The notes beneath the pieces were generated by a model. The model saw only the letters and a list, made by a program, of their open reading frames with translations. It was not told the origin of the DNA and made no database searches. Of a stretch of 64,000 bases of DNA, positions 49,175-59,608 are shown in pieces. The stretch is from Modicisalibacter sp033446685 (GTDB lineage Bacteria; Pseudomonadota; Gammaproteobacteria; Pseudomonadales; Halomonadaceae): NCBI RefSeq assembly GCF_033446685.1, contig NZ_JAWQLY010000004.1, forward strand, positions 186,001 through 250,000, written 5' to 3'. Within the stretch, counting starts at the first letter, position 1; the number at the start of each line of letters is the position of its first letter. The translations under genes were made by a program, and so were the position numbers.

Positions 49175-50626
49175 TTAACCCCTGTCGGCGGATGCGTGTG
49201 CGGCGGCGATATCAGTGCCCGCCTGGCAGACCCGCCAAAGGCGCCACCCCAAAAGCAGCGCGGCGACGCTCAAACCCGCGACCAGACCGAGCCAGTAACC
49301 GTAGACGCCGAGTGGCTGCCAGTCGGCGATGCCGACGCTGCCCAGCAGGTAGCCGCCGCCGAGGCCCACCGCCCAGTAGGACACCAGGGTGATCGCCATG
49401 ATGATGCGCGTATCCTTGTAGCCGCGCAGCGCCCCCGCCAGATTGACCTGCAGGGCATCGGAAAACTGATAGATCATGGCCAGCCAGATCAGCGACCTGG
49501 CCAGCGACTGAACGTCTTCGTTAGGAGTGTAAAGCGCCACCACCGGCCCCGCGGTGAGCCACAGGATCAAATCGTTGAGCAGCGCCACCAGCAGGCAGGC
49601 GACGATGCCGTTCCAGGCCACGAAGGCGGCGCCGCGTCGCTGCCCGCTGCCCAGCGTATGGCCTACGCGCACCGTCAGCGCCATGCCCAGCGAAAGCGGC
49701 AGCATGAACAGGATCGAGGTGTAATTGAGCGCAACCTGGTGCGCGGCGACGGCGATCTCGCCGAGACTGGCTATGAACAGCGCGATCAGCGTGAACAGCG
49801 TCACTTCGACGAAGATCGCCACCCCGATCGGTGCGCCGACATGCAGCAATTCACCGAGCATGGCGCGCTGCGGGCGGGCCAGCCTCGACCAGAGATGCAG
49901 TGGCGCGAATATCGCGCTGCGGTGCGTATAGGCCAGCAGCGCGAGACACATCACCCACATCGCCAGCGCGGTGGCGATGCCGCAGCCTACCGCGCCCAGC
50001 GCCGGCAGCCGACCTAGCGCCGCGGGCAGGGCATCGCCGAACAGCGCCTCGAGGCCGGGGCCGCCGTAGATCAACAGATAGTTGCAGGGAATGTTCACGC
50101 CCAGCCCCAGCAGGCTGATCCATAGCGCCGGGCGCGTATGGTTCATGCCATCGGCGAAGGCGCGCAATGCCTGGAAGGCGGCCACGCCCGGCATGCCGAA
50201 GGCGACCATCGCCAAGTAGCTGGCGGAGAGCGAAGCGACGTGCTCGGGGACCGCCATCAGGCGAAACACCGGCATCACCGCGAACGCCAGCAGCAGGGCG
50301 GCGATCACGCCTAGGGCCAGCGCCAGCCACAGGGCCTGATGCACGAAGGGGCGGATCTGCGCGACGCGCTTGCCGCCCAGTAGCTGGGCGACGATCGGCG
50401 TCAGGCCCATCAACGTGCCGGTGGCGAACAGCATCAATGGCAGCCACAGGCTGGAGCCGACCGAGATCGCCGCGAGATCGGTCGCGCTGGCGCGCCCGGC
50501 CATGATCACGTCGGTCACGCTCATCCCCGACTGGGCGAGTTGCGCGCCGCAGATGGGCAGCGCCAAGCGTATCAGCGCGGCGTTTTCTCGCCGCCAGCGC
50601 TGCCAGCGGTTTCCGGTTGTCGCCAC
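49175..50626 (-). CDS. MATE-family multidrug efflux protein (NorM-like)
   Basis: 483 residues with about twelve transmembrane helices in two related halves. N-terminal LALPICGAQLAQSGMSVTDVIMAG (about residues 17-40) is the MATE signature region, with the Q and D positions of the first half. The second half contains GAPIGVAIFVEVTLFTLIALF. It exports cationic drugs using H+ or Na+; Na+ coupling is plausible in a halophile but not shown. No regulator is adjacent. Confidence 0.9.
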   Translation of the reverse strand: MATTGNRWQRWRRENAALIRLALPICGAQLAQSGMSVTDVIMAGRASATDLAAISVGSSLWLPLMLFATGTLMGLTPIVAQLLGGKRVAQIRPFVHQALWLALALGVIAALLLAFAVMPVFRLMAVPEHVASLSASYLAMVAFGMPGVAAFQALRAFADGMNHTRPALWISLLGLGVNIPCNYLLIYGGPGLEALFGDALPAALGRLPALGAVGCGIATALAMWVMCLALLAYTHRSAIFAPLHLWSRLARPQRAMLGELLHVGAPIGVAIFVEVTLFTLIALFIASLGEIAVAAHQVALNYTSILFMLPLSLGMALTVRVGHTLGSGQRRGAAFVAWNGIVACLLVALLNDLILWLTAGPVVALYTPNEDVQSLARSLIWLAMIYQFSDALQVNLAGALRGYKDTRIIMAITLVSYWAVGLGGGYLLGSVGIADWQPLGVYGYWLGLVAGLSVAALLLGWRLWRVCQAGTDIAAAHASADRG

Positions 50627-50728
50627 GGCGACGCTCCCTATCGGCCGACGGAGGTAGAGAAAACCGCCATTCTAGGCGACTCGCGAGGGCCTGCCTACGC
50701 GACCGATGTCGCAGGATACGGCGAGCGG

Positions 50729-50757
50729 GTGCCAGCTGGGTGAACGACTCGTATAAT
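50729..50757 (+). promoter_or_regulatory. Promoter immediately upstream of epmC (possible leaderless mRNA)
   Basis: TATAAT (50752-50757) stands only seven bases before the ATG at 50765. A four-of-six -35 (GTGCCA, 50729-50734) lies 17 bases upstream. Transcription would start at or next to the start codon, and no ribosome-binding site is present. Confidence 0.6.
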
Positions 50758-50764
50758 GCCGGCC

Positions 50765-51349
50765 ATGAACGACGCTACCGATTTCCATCGCATCGACGAC
50801 GTCATCACCCTGTTCGATGGCCTGTTTAGCACGGCTCACCGCACCCAGTTGGTGGCCGGCGGCGAAGAGCCGCTTTATCGGCCGGCCGGGGATGGCGACG
50901 GCTATCACCAAGTGATCTTCACGCGCGACTATTTCGCCAGCGCGCTGCACGAGATCAGCCACTGGTGCATCGCTGGCGAGCGTCGCCGGCAACTCGAGGA
51001 CTACGGCTACTGGTATTGCCCCGATGGGCGCGATGCCGGTGCACAGCAGGCGTTCGAGGCCGCCGAGGTGGCGCCGCAGGCCCTGGAGCTGCTGTTTTCG
51101 CACGCCTGCCGACGGCGCTTCCACGTCAGCGTCGACAACCTCGGCGACGTCCCGGTCGACCGCGAAGCCTTCAGAGCGCGCGTCGAGGCCCGTGCCGAGC
51201 GTTACCGGCGCGAAGGGCTGCCGCGGCGTGGCGAGGCTTTTTGCATCGCGCTGGAGGCCTTCTATCGGGAAGGGGCATCGCTCGATGAGGCGGTCGCCAT
51301 GGGCCGCGAGCGTCTGGCCCGCGGCGCGGCGGAGGGCTGCGTAGCGTGA
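50765..51349 (+). CDS. epmC: Elongation factor P hydroxylase EpmC
   Basis: 194-residue YfcM-family enzyme that hydroxylates the beta-lysyl-lysine of EF-P. The iron-binding motif HEISHW (about residues 62-67) is present. The surrounding AGERRRQLEDYGYWYCPDGR and the QQAFEAAEVAPQALE block are family hallmarks. The ATG at 50765 is chosen over 50756, which lies inside the -10 box. EpmA and EpmB are not in the window. No ribosome-binding site is visible. Confidence 0.92.
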   Translation: MNDATDFHRIDDVITLFDGLFSTAHRTQLVAGGEEPLYRPAGDGDGYHQVIFTRDYFASALHEISHWCIAGERRRQLEDYGYWYCPDGRDAGAQQAFEAAEVAPQALELLFSHACRRRFHVSVDNLGDVPVDREAFRARVEARAERYRREGLPRRGEAFCIALEAFYREGASLDEAVAMGRERLARGAAEGCVA

Positions 51350-51362
51350 CGGATACGCCGGG

Positions 51363-51848
51363 TTAGCTGGCGGCGTCCTCGATCAGTCGCTGATGAAGGT
51401 AGAGCATGACCTGCACTTCATGATCGGGGCGCAACGGTTCGAGCCCCAGCTCGCCGAACAGCTCGTTGCGTGCGCGCGCCCATTCGCCGGCCGCGAGGTC
51501 GGGGTAAAGGCTCTCGGCGGGGGCCAACTCGACGAACGGGTCGACGCCATAGTCGTCGAACAATCGCGACAGGCCGGCTTCATCATCGAACACGCCGGCG
51601 GTGAATAGTGTGGCGCTGTAATGGTCGCCTTCGAGTTCGCGGATGACGTCCAGCGGACTGACGCCGAAGGTGCGCAGCTCTTCCAGACTGTAGTCGCCAA
51701 GCTTGAGCAGTTCGTCGTTCAGCCATTCGTCGTCGGGCTGGATCAGGGTGTGCTTGATCTGGCCGTCGGGCAGCGCCCAGGCGATGGCCAGCGGGAGTGC
51801 GTCGTCTTCACCGGTCTCGACGGTGATGAAGCCGGGGAAATCCGCCAT
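51363..51848 (-). CDS. Conserved hypothetical protein downstream of tatD
   Basis: 161 residues, very acidic and soluble. Its ATG shares one base with the tatD stop (TGATG), so it is translationally coupled to tatD. The sequence contains LAIAWALPDGQIKHTLIQPD and PDDEWLNDELLKLGDYSLEE, reminiscent of exonuclease-like 'DnaQ-type' short proteins, though no metal-binding acidic triad can be assigned. Function unknown. Convergent with epmC. Confidence 0.75.
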   Translation of the reverse strand: MADFPGFITVETGEDDALPLAIAWALPDGQIKHTLIQPDDEWLNDELLKLGDYSLEELRTFGVSPLDVIRELEGDHYSATLFTAGVFDDEAGLSRLFDDYGVDPFVELAPAESLYPDLAAGEWARARNELFGELGLEPLRPDHEVQVMLYLHQRLIEDAAS

Positions 51849-52711
51849 CAGTGATCCTCCAAGCGGAAGAAGCGTTGTGCCGTTGCCGTGGTTGCCCGGC
51901 AAATGTCGGCTTCGTCGCCGCCGCGCCAGTGGGCGATCTCGCGCACGATCCACGGCAGCAAGGCGGGCTCGTGGCGTCGCCCGGGCGCCTTCGCCGGCAG
52001 GTTGCGCGGCAGCAGGTAGGGGCAGTCGGTCTCGACCATCAGGCGTTCGAGCGGGATGTCGGCGAGCAACTCGCGCAGATGGTGGCCGCGACGTTCGTCG
52101 CACAGCCAGCCGGTCAGGCCGATGTGCAGGTCGAGGTCGAGATAGCCGTGCAACGTCTTGCGTTCGCCGGTGAAACAGTGGATGACGGCGTCGACAATGT
52201 CGTCGCGCCAGCTCCTGAGCATCTCGAGCATGCGTGGACCGGCGTCGCGCTCGTGGATGAACAACGGCAGGCCGGCCTCGACGGCAAGCCCCAGTTGCGC
52301 TTCGAAGGCGCGCTCCTGATCGGCCGGCGACGAGAAGTTGCGATTGAAATCGAGCCCGCACTCGCCGACGGCGACGATCCCCGGCTCGCGGTACAGCGTG
52401 GCGAACTCCCTGGCCAGCGTGGCCGACCACTGGCTGGCCTCGTGCGGGTGCACGCCGGCGGTGGCATGAAGCCCCGCATGGCGAGCGGCCAGTTCGAGTG
52501 CCTGATGCGCATGCTGCAGATCGGTGCCGGTGACGATCAGCGTCTCGACACCGGCGTCGCGGGCGCGTTCGATCACCGCCGGGACGTCGCGGCGAAAGCT
52601 GTCGTGGGTCAGGTTGGCGCCGATATCGACCAGCGGCGCGCCGGCCTTGAAGCGCAGCGCCTCGGGCAGCGGATTGGCGCTGTCGGCGGTGCCTGGCGAG
52701 GTGTCGCTCAC
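51848..52711 (-). CDS. tatD: TatD-family metal-dependent DNase
   Basis: 287 residues from the GTG at 52711, which has AGGAG six bases upstream; an in-frame ATG at 52741 is possible but overlaps a TACAAT that may be the -10. TIM-barrel hydrolase motifs: LVDIGANLTHDSF (the first ligand pair is replaced by the D-x-x-x-N form of the TatD branch), TAGVHPHEA, GECGLDFNR, FIHERDA, VIHCFTGE and VETDCPYLLPR. It removes 3' damaged DNA ends or degrades DNA. In a two-gene unit with the 161-residue protein; divergent from uup. Confidence 0.92.
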   Translation of the reverse strand: MSDTSPGTADSANPLPEALRFKAGAPLVDIGANLTHDSFRRDVPAVIERARDAGVETLIVTGTDLQHAHQALELAARHAGLHATAGVHPHEASQWSATLAREFATLYREPGIVAVGECGLDFNRNFSSPADQERAFEAQLGLAVEAGLPLFIHERDAGPRMLEMLRSWRDDIVDAVIHCFTGERKTLHGYLDLDLHIGLTGWLCDERRGHHLRELLADIPLERLMVETDCPYLLPRNLPAKAPGRRHEPALLPWIVREIAHWRGGDEADICRATTATAQRFFRLEDH

Positions 52712-52814
52712 GTCGGTCTCCTGGGTCGCGGGATCGATCATTGTACCCAAGGCCACGCGGCCTCGGCCATGCGTTACAATGCTCATCCATGAAACTTGCC
52801 ACGACGAGGTAGGC

Positions 52815-54746
<1,932 letters not shown>

Positions 54747-54747
54747 A

Positions 54748-54790
54748 CGCGGCCGCAGGCCGGCAGGCGAGCTGCCGGCCTGCGGCCGCG
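54748..54790. terminator. Very long perfect hairpin between uup and usp gene
   Basis: CGCGGCCGCAGGCCGGCAG (54748-54766) pairs with its exact complement (54772-54790) around a five-base loop: a 19-bp GC-rich stem. No T-run, but it lies between convergent genes and can act on both. Confidence 0.75.
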
Positions 54791-54814
54791 CTCTAGCGCG
54801 TCAACTCTCGACGG

Positions 54815-55270
54815 TCACTCGTCGGTTTCGCCGTCCTTGCCGACGCGTACCGCCAGGACGTCGCATTCGGCGCCATGCAGCACGCCCGTCGATGTCGAGC
54901 CCAGCAGCAGGGCGAAACCATGACGGCCATGTGAGCCGACCACGATCAGATCGACGCCATGCTCTTTCGAGAAGCGGTGGATCTCGGTATCCGGCATGCC
55001 CACCACCACGTATTGATCCTCTCGAGGGATATCGTGGGGATCGGCGATCTCGGCCAGGCGATGCTTGGCATGATCGTCCAACTGATCCTGGATACTGGTC
55101 AAATCCATGGGGATATCGCCGCCATAGGCGAAACCCAACGGTTCCAGCGTATGGATGATCGACAGCTTGGCGTGGTTGCGCCGGGCAATGGGAATGGCAC
55201 GCTCCAGCACCTTGTACGAATCCTTGGTCAGATCCACGGCGACCAGTACATGACGGTATTCGTTACTCAT
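54815..55270 (-). CDS. Universal stress protein (UspA family)
   Basis: 151-residue Usp-fold protein. The start YRHVLVAVDLTKDSYKVLERA and the C-terminal VVGSHGRHGFALLLGSTSTG are typical. The latter resembles the ATP-binding G-x2-G-x9-G-S motif but has eight residues in the second gap. It is cytosolic and usually dimeric, induced by stress or growth arrest. Halomonas TeaD belongs to this family, but teaABC is absent here, so a general role is more likely. A GGGAGGG run is upstream of the ATG. Confidence 0.9.
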   Translation of the reverse strand: MSNEYRHVLVAVDLTKDSYKVLERAIPIARRNHAKLSIIHTLEPLGFAYGGDIPMDLTSIQDQLDDHAKHRLAEIADPHDIPREDQYVVVGMPDTEIHRFSKEHGVDLIVVGSHGRHGFALLLGSTSTGVLHGAECDVLAVRVGKDGETDE

Positions 55271-55535
55271 GGGAAGGGCCCTCCCTCATTCAACGATTGA
55301 ATGCGTTCACTCTAAATCCAGAGTGTCTGCCTCACAACGACCCTTATCAACGTTTCAGGATAAGACATGACGTTTTGCTCGGTTTCGCACTGCCCCTGTT
55401 GGCGATTGTTTCGCCGGCGTGGCTGCGTGATGGCCTGGAGGGCGATGAGCTAAGGCGCGGCGCGCTCAACGCGCCGCTCGGGTAGCGAAGCGAAGTGTGC
55501 GGCCTGCCATCGGGCGGTGAGGCCGGTTTGCGGGT

Positions 55536-55997
55536 CTAGCAATCGCCCTCGGGACTGCGCGTCTGTAGGCGCAGGGCGTTGCGCTCGATGCGGTTCAGCA
55601 GATCCTCGAGGGTGGCGACCTCCTGTTGCGAGACGCCCTCGAGAATCTCGGTGCGCGCCTGATCGGCGATCGCCACGATCTGCTCCAGCAAAGGCATCGC
55701 GCTTTCGGTCAGATAGACCCGCTTGGTACGCCGGTCGTTGGGGCAGGGGCGGCGCTCGATCAGGCCCTGGTCGCTCAGCTGGTCGAGCGTGCGCACCAGC
55801 GAGGGCGCCTCGACGCCGATGGCTCGGGCCAGGTCGCACTGCGGTTGGCCGTCGCCCATCTGCCACAGGTGATAGAGAGTGACCCAGCGGGTCTGGGTCA
55901 GATCCAGCGGCGCCAGGCGCTCATCGAGGATGGCGCGCCACAGACGCGGCAGGCGTGATAGTTTGAATCCGATGGTCTCAGGCATTGGCATTGTCAT
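55536..55997 (-). CDS. slyA: MarR-family regulator SlyA
   Basis: 153 residues. The winged helix matches the SlyA branch closely: GFKLSRLPRLWRAILDERLAPL, then LTQTRWVTLYHLWQM, AIGVEAPSLVRTLDQLSDQG (recognition helix, about residues 60-79) and CPNDRRTKRVYLTE (wing, about 85-98). SlyA-type proteins antagonise nucleoid silencers and respond to small aromatic ligands. Three in-frame ATGs lie at the start (55997, 55991, 55985) with no clear ribosome-binding site, so the start is uncertain by a few residues. Downstream of the membrane-protein gene at 56053, on the same strand. Confidence 0.9.
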   Translation of the reverse strand: MTMPMPETIGFKLSRLPRLWRAILDERLAPLDLTQTRWVTLYHLWQMGDGQPQCDLARAIGVEAPSLVRTLDQLSDQGLIERRPCPNDRRTKRVYLTESAMPLLEQIVAIADQARTEILEGVSQQEVATLEDLLNRIERNALRLQTRSPEGDC

Positions 55998-56052
55998 TTC
56001 GCAGGCTAATATTCAGTCAATTTTCCGTAAACCACGGCGCAATGCAACCCTC

Positions 56053-57192
56053 CTATGGTGTTGTCTCATCACCGCCAGGCAACAATTGCCGCACGTCCAG
56101 ACCGGGAATGCCGGCCGGAGAACGGATTATGCCATCGGCCGAGTCGGCCCGTTCGGCCGACTCGGCGACCGTGAAGTGCATTACGCCGATAAGCTGGCCG
56201 GTGGCGGTCATCACTTCGATGCGCCAACGGCCTGCGCTGTCTTTGGGGAAGTGCTGCTTGTGCGTCCAGGCACGGTAGCCCTGCTCGCGTCCACCGTGAA
56301 TGATCAAGGGAATGCGATCGATCAACTGCCCCTCGTGGCGCCACACATGATAAATCTTCTCGCGCAGCCCGCGGGGCGCGCGGATCGCCGTATAGGCATA
56401 GAGGCCATGATCGCTCAGGGCGCTATTGGTCAGTGCGAGGCTACCGCTGGGCTGGCGGCGGCCCGTCTCGAAGCTCGGCGACAATGCGGTGCCGGTCAAC
56501 CACAGCGTTGCCGGCGGCACCCAGGCGCGGCCGGCCCAGGCGGTTGCACCCAGCAACAATGCCAGGCCGATCATCGCCAGCCAGCGTAGCAGTCCCTTGG
56601 GCTGCAACAGATGAATCAGGCTCGGCAGGCCAAAGATCATGATCGCCATCACCGCGAGCAACAGGCTCTCGCCGGTAGTCAGTTGAAGCATCAGGGGTAG
56701 GGTGACCAGCACCACCAGGAATACGCATTGCGCGTGGAAGGCAAAGTATAGCCAGCGGTGGCGCTCGGCGAGCTTGAAATAGAGCGGGTCGAGAATCGAG
56801 AGCAAAGCGCAGCCGATCATCGCCAGGGTGAAGAACGCCTGACCACTGGCCCAGACGGTGGTCGCCAGCAGAAAAGGCAGGGTAAAGAACAGCGTTTCCT
56901 GGTGGATCATCTGGGCGATGAAGGTGGTTACCCCGGAGGGCAGGGTGGGATAGCCCCGACGTGCCAGGATACGGCCTATCATGCTTTCGGAAAGCAGCAG
57001 TACCCAGGCGAACAACAGGCCCAGCGCCAGCATGACGCCGAGTGCCTGCTGACGGTCGACCAGGAAGAAACTCAGCGCGCCGATCAGAAACGCCATGGGC
57101 GGCCACAGCCAGGCATAGGGCCGCAAACGCTTCACCCAGCGTTCGGTGAAGTGATGCAGGCGAATCAGACGAGGCTGTGCGGCGACGCTCAT
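56053..57192 (-). CDS. Membrane protein of the DUF5924/DUF2914 type
   Basis: 379 residues. The N-terminal two thirds (residues about 25-265) contain roughly eight hydrophobic helices. The C-terminal soluble part (about 270-379) has YHVWRHEGQLIDRIPLII, GREQGYRAWTHKQHFP and GRWRIEVMTATGQLIGVMHF, which look like DUF2914. Start ATG 57192 (MSVAAQPRL) is chosen because the sequence upstream is low-complexity. Function unknown; a periplasmic beta-domain tethered to a membrane bundle is the visible layout. It is divergent from fadB and upstream of slyA. Confidence 0.75.
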   Translation of the reverse strand: MSVAAQPRLIRLHHFTERWVKRLRPYAWLWPPMAFLIGALSFFLVDRQQALGVMLALGLLFAWVLLLSESMIGRILARRGYPTLPSGVTTFIAQMIHQETLFFTLPFLLATTVWASGQAFFTLAMIGCALLSILDPLYFKLAERHRWLYFAFHAQCVFLVVLVTLPLMLQLTTGESLLLAVMAIMIFGLPSLIHLLQPKGLLRWLAMIGLALLLGATAWAGRAWVPPATLWLTGTALSPSFETGRRQPSGSLALTNSALSDHGLYAYTAIRAPRGLREKIYHVWRHEGQLIDRIPLIIHGGREQGYRAWTHKQHFPKDSAGRWRIEVMTATGQLIGVMHFTVAESAERADSADGIIRSPAGIPGLDVRQLLPGGDETTP

Positions 57193-57343
57193 GGGGCTAA
57201 CTCGGTCAGGGCTCGTGATCGTTGCGAAGTGGCGCATCCTAGCAGCTGTCGCCGTGCTTGAGGGAGTCGCCTCGTCGCGACAGCGCTGCGGAGGCGCCAT
57301 TCAGTGCTTGACGAAGCCACCGGGCTTGACTCAAGCTAACCGT

Positions 57344-57363
57344 ATTCAAACGCTTGTATGAAT
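57344..57363 (+). promoter_or_regulatory. PsrA-like operator upstream of fadBA
   Basis: ATTCAAAC-GCTT-GTATGAAT is a 20-base palindrome with one arm mismatch. Its core CAAAC-N4-GTATG (57347-57360) is one base from the PsrA consensus. A -35-like TTGACT (57326-57331) precedes it. It lies 28 bases before the fadB start, where PsrA is known to repress fadBA in Pseudomonas. Confidence 0.7.
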
Positions 57364-57391
57364 ATTCTTCTCAACCCGTGGAGATGGGTCC

Positions 57392-59581
57392 ATGATCTAC
57401 CAAGGCAGCGCCCTGTCGGTTGTGAAACGCAGCGATGGCATCGCCATGCTGACCTTCGACTTGCAGGACGAGTCGATCAACAAGCTCTCCAGCACCGTCA
57501 TCGCACAATTGAGAGAGGCGATCGACGCGATCGACGCGCTCGACGCCGAGCAGGGCATCAAGGGACTGGTGATTGCGAGCGCCAAGGACGTATTCATCGT
57601 CGGGGCCGACATCACTGAGTTCCACGGTCTGTTCGCCAGGGGCGAGGACTATCTGGTCGACATGAACCAACAGGTTCATGCGCTGTTCAATCGTATCGAG
57701 GACCTGCCGTTTCCCACCGTCACCGCCATCAATGGCCTGGCGTTGGGTGGCGGCTTCGAGCTCACCCTGACCACCGATTTCCGGGTGATGGCGGATTCGG
57801 CCCAGGTCGGCCTGCCGGAAACCAAGCTGGGGATTCTTCCCGGCTGGGGTGGCTGCGTGCGCCTGCCGCGACTCACCGGCGCCGACAACGCCATCGAGTG
57901 GATCGCCGCCGGCTCGCAGAACAAGGCCGACCAGGCGCTGAAGATCGCCGCAGTCGATGCGGTGGTGCCGGCCGAGCGGCTCGAAGCCGCGGCGCTGGAC
58001 ATCCTGGCGCGCGCCAACGACGGTGAGCTGGATTACCGGGCGCGTCGCGCCGAAAAGACCGGCCCGCTCAAGCTCAACGCCATTGAGCAGATGATGGTCT
58101 TCGAGACCGCCAAGGGCTATGTCGCCGGCAAGGCCGGGCCGCACTACCCGGCACCGATCGAAGCCATCAAAGTCATCCAGAAGGGCGCCGGCGAAGGGCG
58201 CGAACGGGCCCAGGCGATCGAGGCCAAGGCCTTCGCCAAGCTGGCGATGACCGATGTCTGTTTCAACCTGGTGGGGCTATTCCTCAACGATCAGTTGGTC
58301 AAGAAGAAGGGCAGCCAGTACGAGAAGCAGTCCGCGCCGGTCAACCTGACGGCGGTACTCGGCGCGGGCATCATGGGCGGCGGAATCGCCTACCAGAGCG
58401 CCTACAAGGGCACGCCGATCCTGATGAAGGACATCAAGGAAGAAGCCGTCCAACTGGGGCTGAAGGAGGCGCGCAAGCTGCTTTCCAAGCAGGTCGAGCG
58501 CGGCAAGCTGACCACCGAGAAGATGGCCGAGGCGCTGACCAATATTCGCCCCACGCTCTCCTACGGCGATTTCGGCGAGGTCGATCTCATCGTCGAGGCG
58601 GTGGTCGAGAATCCCAAGATCAAGGACGCGGTGCTCACCGAGGTCGAAGGGCAGGTCGGCGAAAACACCATCCTTACCTCCAATACCTCGACGATCTCGA
58701 TCAACCGGCTGGCGCAGAACCTGAAGCGCCCCGAGAACTTCTGCGGCATGCACTTCTTCAATCCGGTGCACCGCATGCCGCTGGTCGAGGTCATTCGCGG
58801 CGAGAAGACCGGCGATGCCGCCGTGGCGGCGGCCGTCGCCTACGCCCGCAAGATGGGCAAGACGCCGATCGTGGTCAACGATTGCCCGGGATTCCTGGTC
58901 AATCGTGTGCTGTTCCCCTACTTCGGCGGCTTCAGTTTCCTGGTCGAGCAGGGGGCCGACTTCGAGCGTGTCGATAGGGTCATGGAGAAGTTCGGCTGGC
59001 CGATGGGCCCGGCCTACCTGCTCGACGTGGTGGGCATGGATACCGCCGTGCATGCCAACGAGGTGATGGCCGAGGGCTTCCCCGAGCGCATGGCACGCGA
59101 CGGGAAAACGGCCATCCAGGTGATGTACGAAAACGAGCGCCTGGGACAGAAGAACGGCAAGGGCTTCTACCGCTACGAGGAAGACAAGAAGGGCAAGCCC
59201 AGGAAGGTCTCCGACGAGCAGGCCAAGACGTTGGTCGGCGAAGTGGCGGTCGCCAAACGCGATTTCAAGGACGACGAGATCGTCGCGCGAATGATGGTGC
59301 CGCTGTGCATGGAAACCGTGCGTTGCCTGGAGGACGGCATCGTCGGCACGCCGGCCGAGGCCGACATGGCGCTGATCTACGGCATCGGCTTCCCGCCGTT
59401 CCGCGGGGGAGCGCTGCGCTATATCGACGCCATGGGCGTGGCCGAGTTCGTGGCCCTCGCCGAGCGTTTGGCTGAAGAGCTCGGGCCGCTCTACGCGCCG
59501 ACCCAGCGGCTTCGCGAAATGGCCGCCAACGGCGAGCGCTTCTACGCCGCCGATGCGGCTTCCAGCCAGAATCCGGCCTGA
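57392..59581 (+). CDS. fadB: Fatty acid oxidation complex subunit alpha FadB
   Basis: 729-residue multifunctional protein: enoyl-CoA hydratase/isomerase (about 1-190) followed by 3-hydroxyacyl-CoA dehydrogenase (about 310-715). The hydratase domain has the catalytic glutamates in INGLALGGGFELTL and GLPETKLGILPGWGG. The dehydrogenase nucleotide motif is GAGIMGGGIA (about residues 327-336), and the catalytic histidine is in CGMHFFNPVHRMPLVE. GGAG precedes the ATG. fadA follows after 27 bases, giving the usual FadB2A2 complex for long-chain beta-oxidation. PsrA-like control is indicated by the upstream operator. Confidence 0.97.
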   Translation: MIYQGSALSVVKRSDGIAMLTFDLQDESINKLSSTVIAQLREAIDAIDALDAEQGIKGLVIASAKDVFIVGADITEFHGLFARGEDYLVDMNQQVHALFNRIEDLPFPTVTAINGLALGGGFELTLTTDFRVMADSAQVGLPETKLGILPGWGGCVRLPRLTGADNAIEWIAAGSQNKADQALKIAAVDAVVPAERLEAAALDILARANDGELDYRARRAEKTGPLKLNAIEQMMVFETAKGYVAGKAGPHYPAPIEAIKVIQKGAGEGRERAQAIEAKAFAKLAMTDVCFNLVGLFLNDQLVKKKGSQYEKQSAPVNLTAVLGAGIMGGGIAYQSAYKGTPILMKDIKEEAVQLGLKEARKLLSKQVERGKLTTEKMAEALTNIRPTLSYGDFGEVDLIVEAVVENPKIKDAVLTEVEGQVGENTILTSNTSTISINRLAQNLKRPENFCGMHFFNPVHRMPLVEVIRGEKTGDAAVAAAVAYARKMGKTPIVVNDCPGFLVNRVLFPYFGGFSFLVEQGADFERVDRVMEKFGWPMGPAYLLDVVGMDTAVHANEVMAEGFPERMARDGKTAIQVMYENERLGQKNGKGFYRYEEDKKGKPRKVSDEQAKTLVGEVAVAKRDFKDDEIVARMMVPLCMETVRCLEDGIVGTPAEADMALIYGIGFPPFRGGALRYIDAMGVAEFVALAERLAEELGPLYAPTQRLREMAANGERFYAADAASSQNPA

Positions 59582-59608
59582 CCCGCCACGTATTTCAGGA
59601 GAGACGAG

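Noticed and set aside
52524..52814. N-terminal extension of uup over the tatD start
   Set aside because: No similarity to ABC-F proteins; a GTG at 52815 with GAGG begins exactly at the conserved N-terminus.
55297..55485. 62-codon frame between the usp gene and slyA
   Set aside because: No ribosome-binding site and a C-terminal part of random composition; more likely part of the upstream region of the usp gene.
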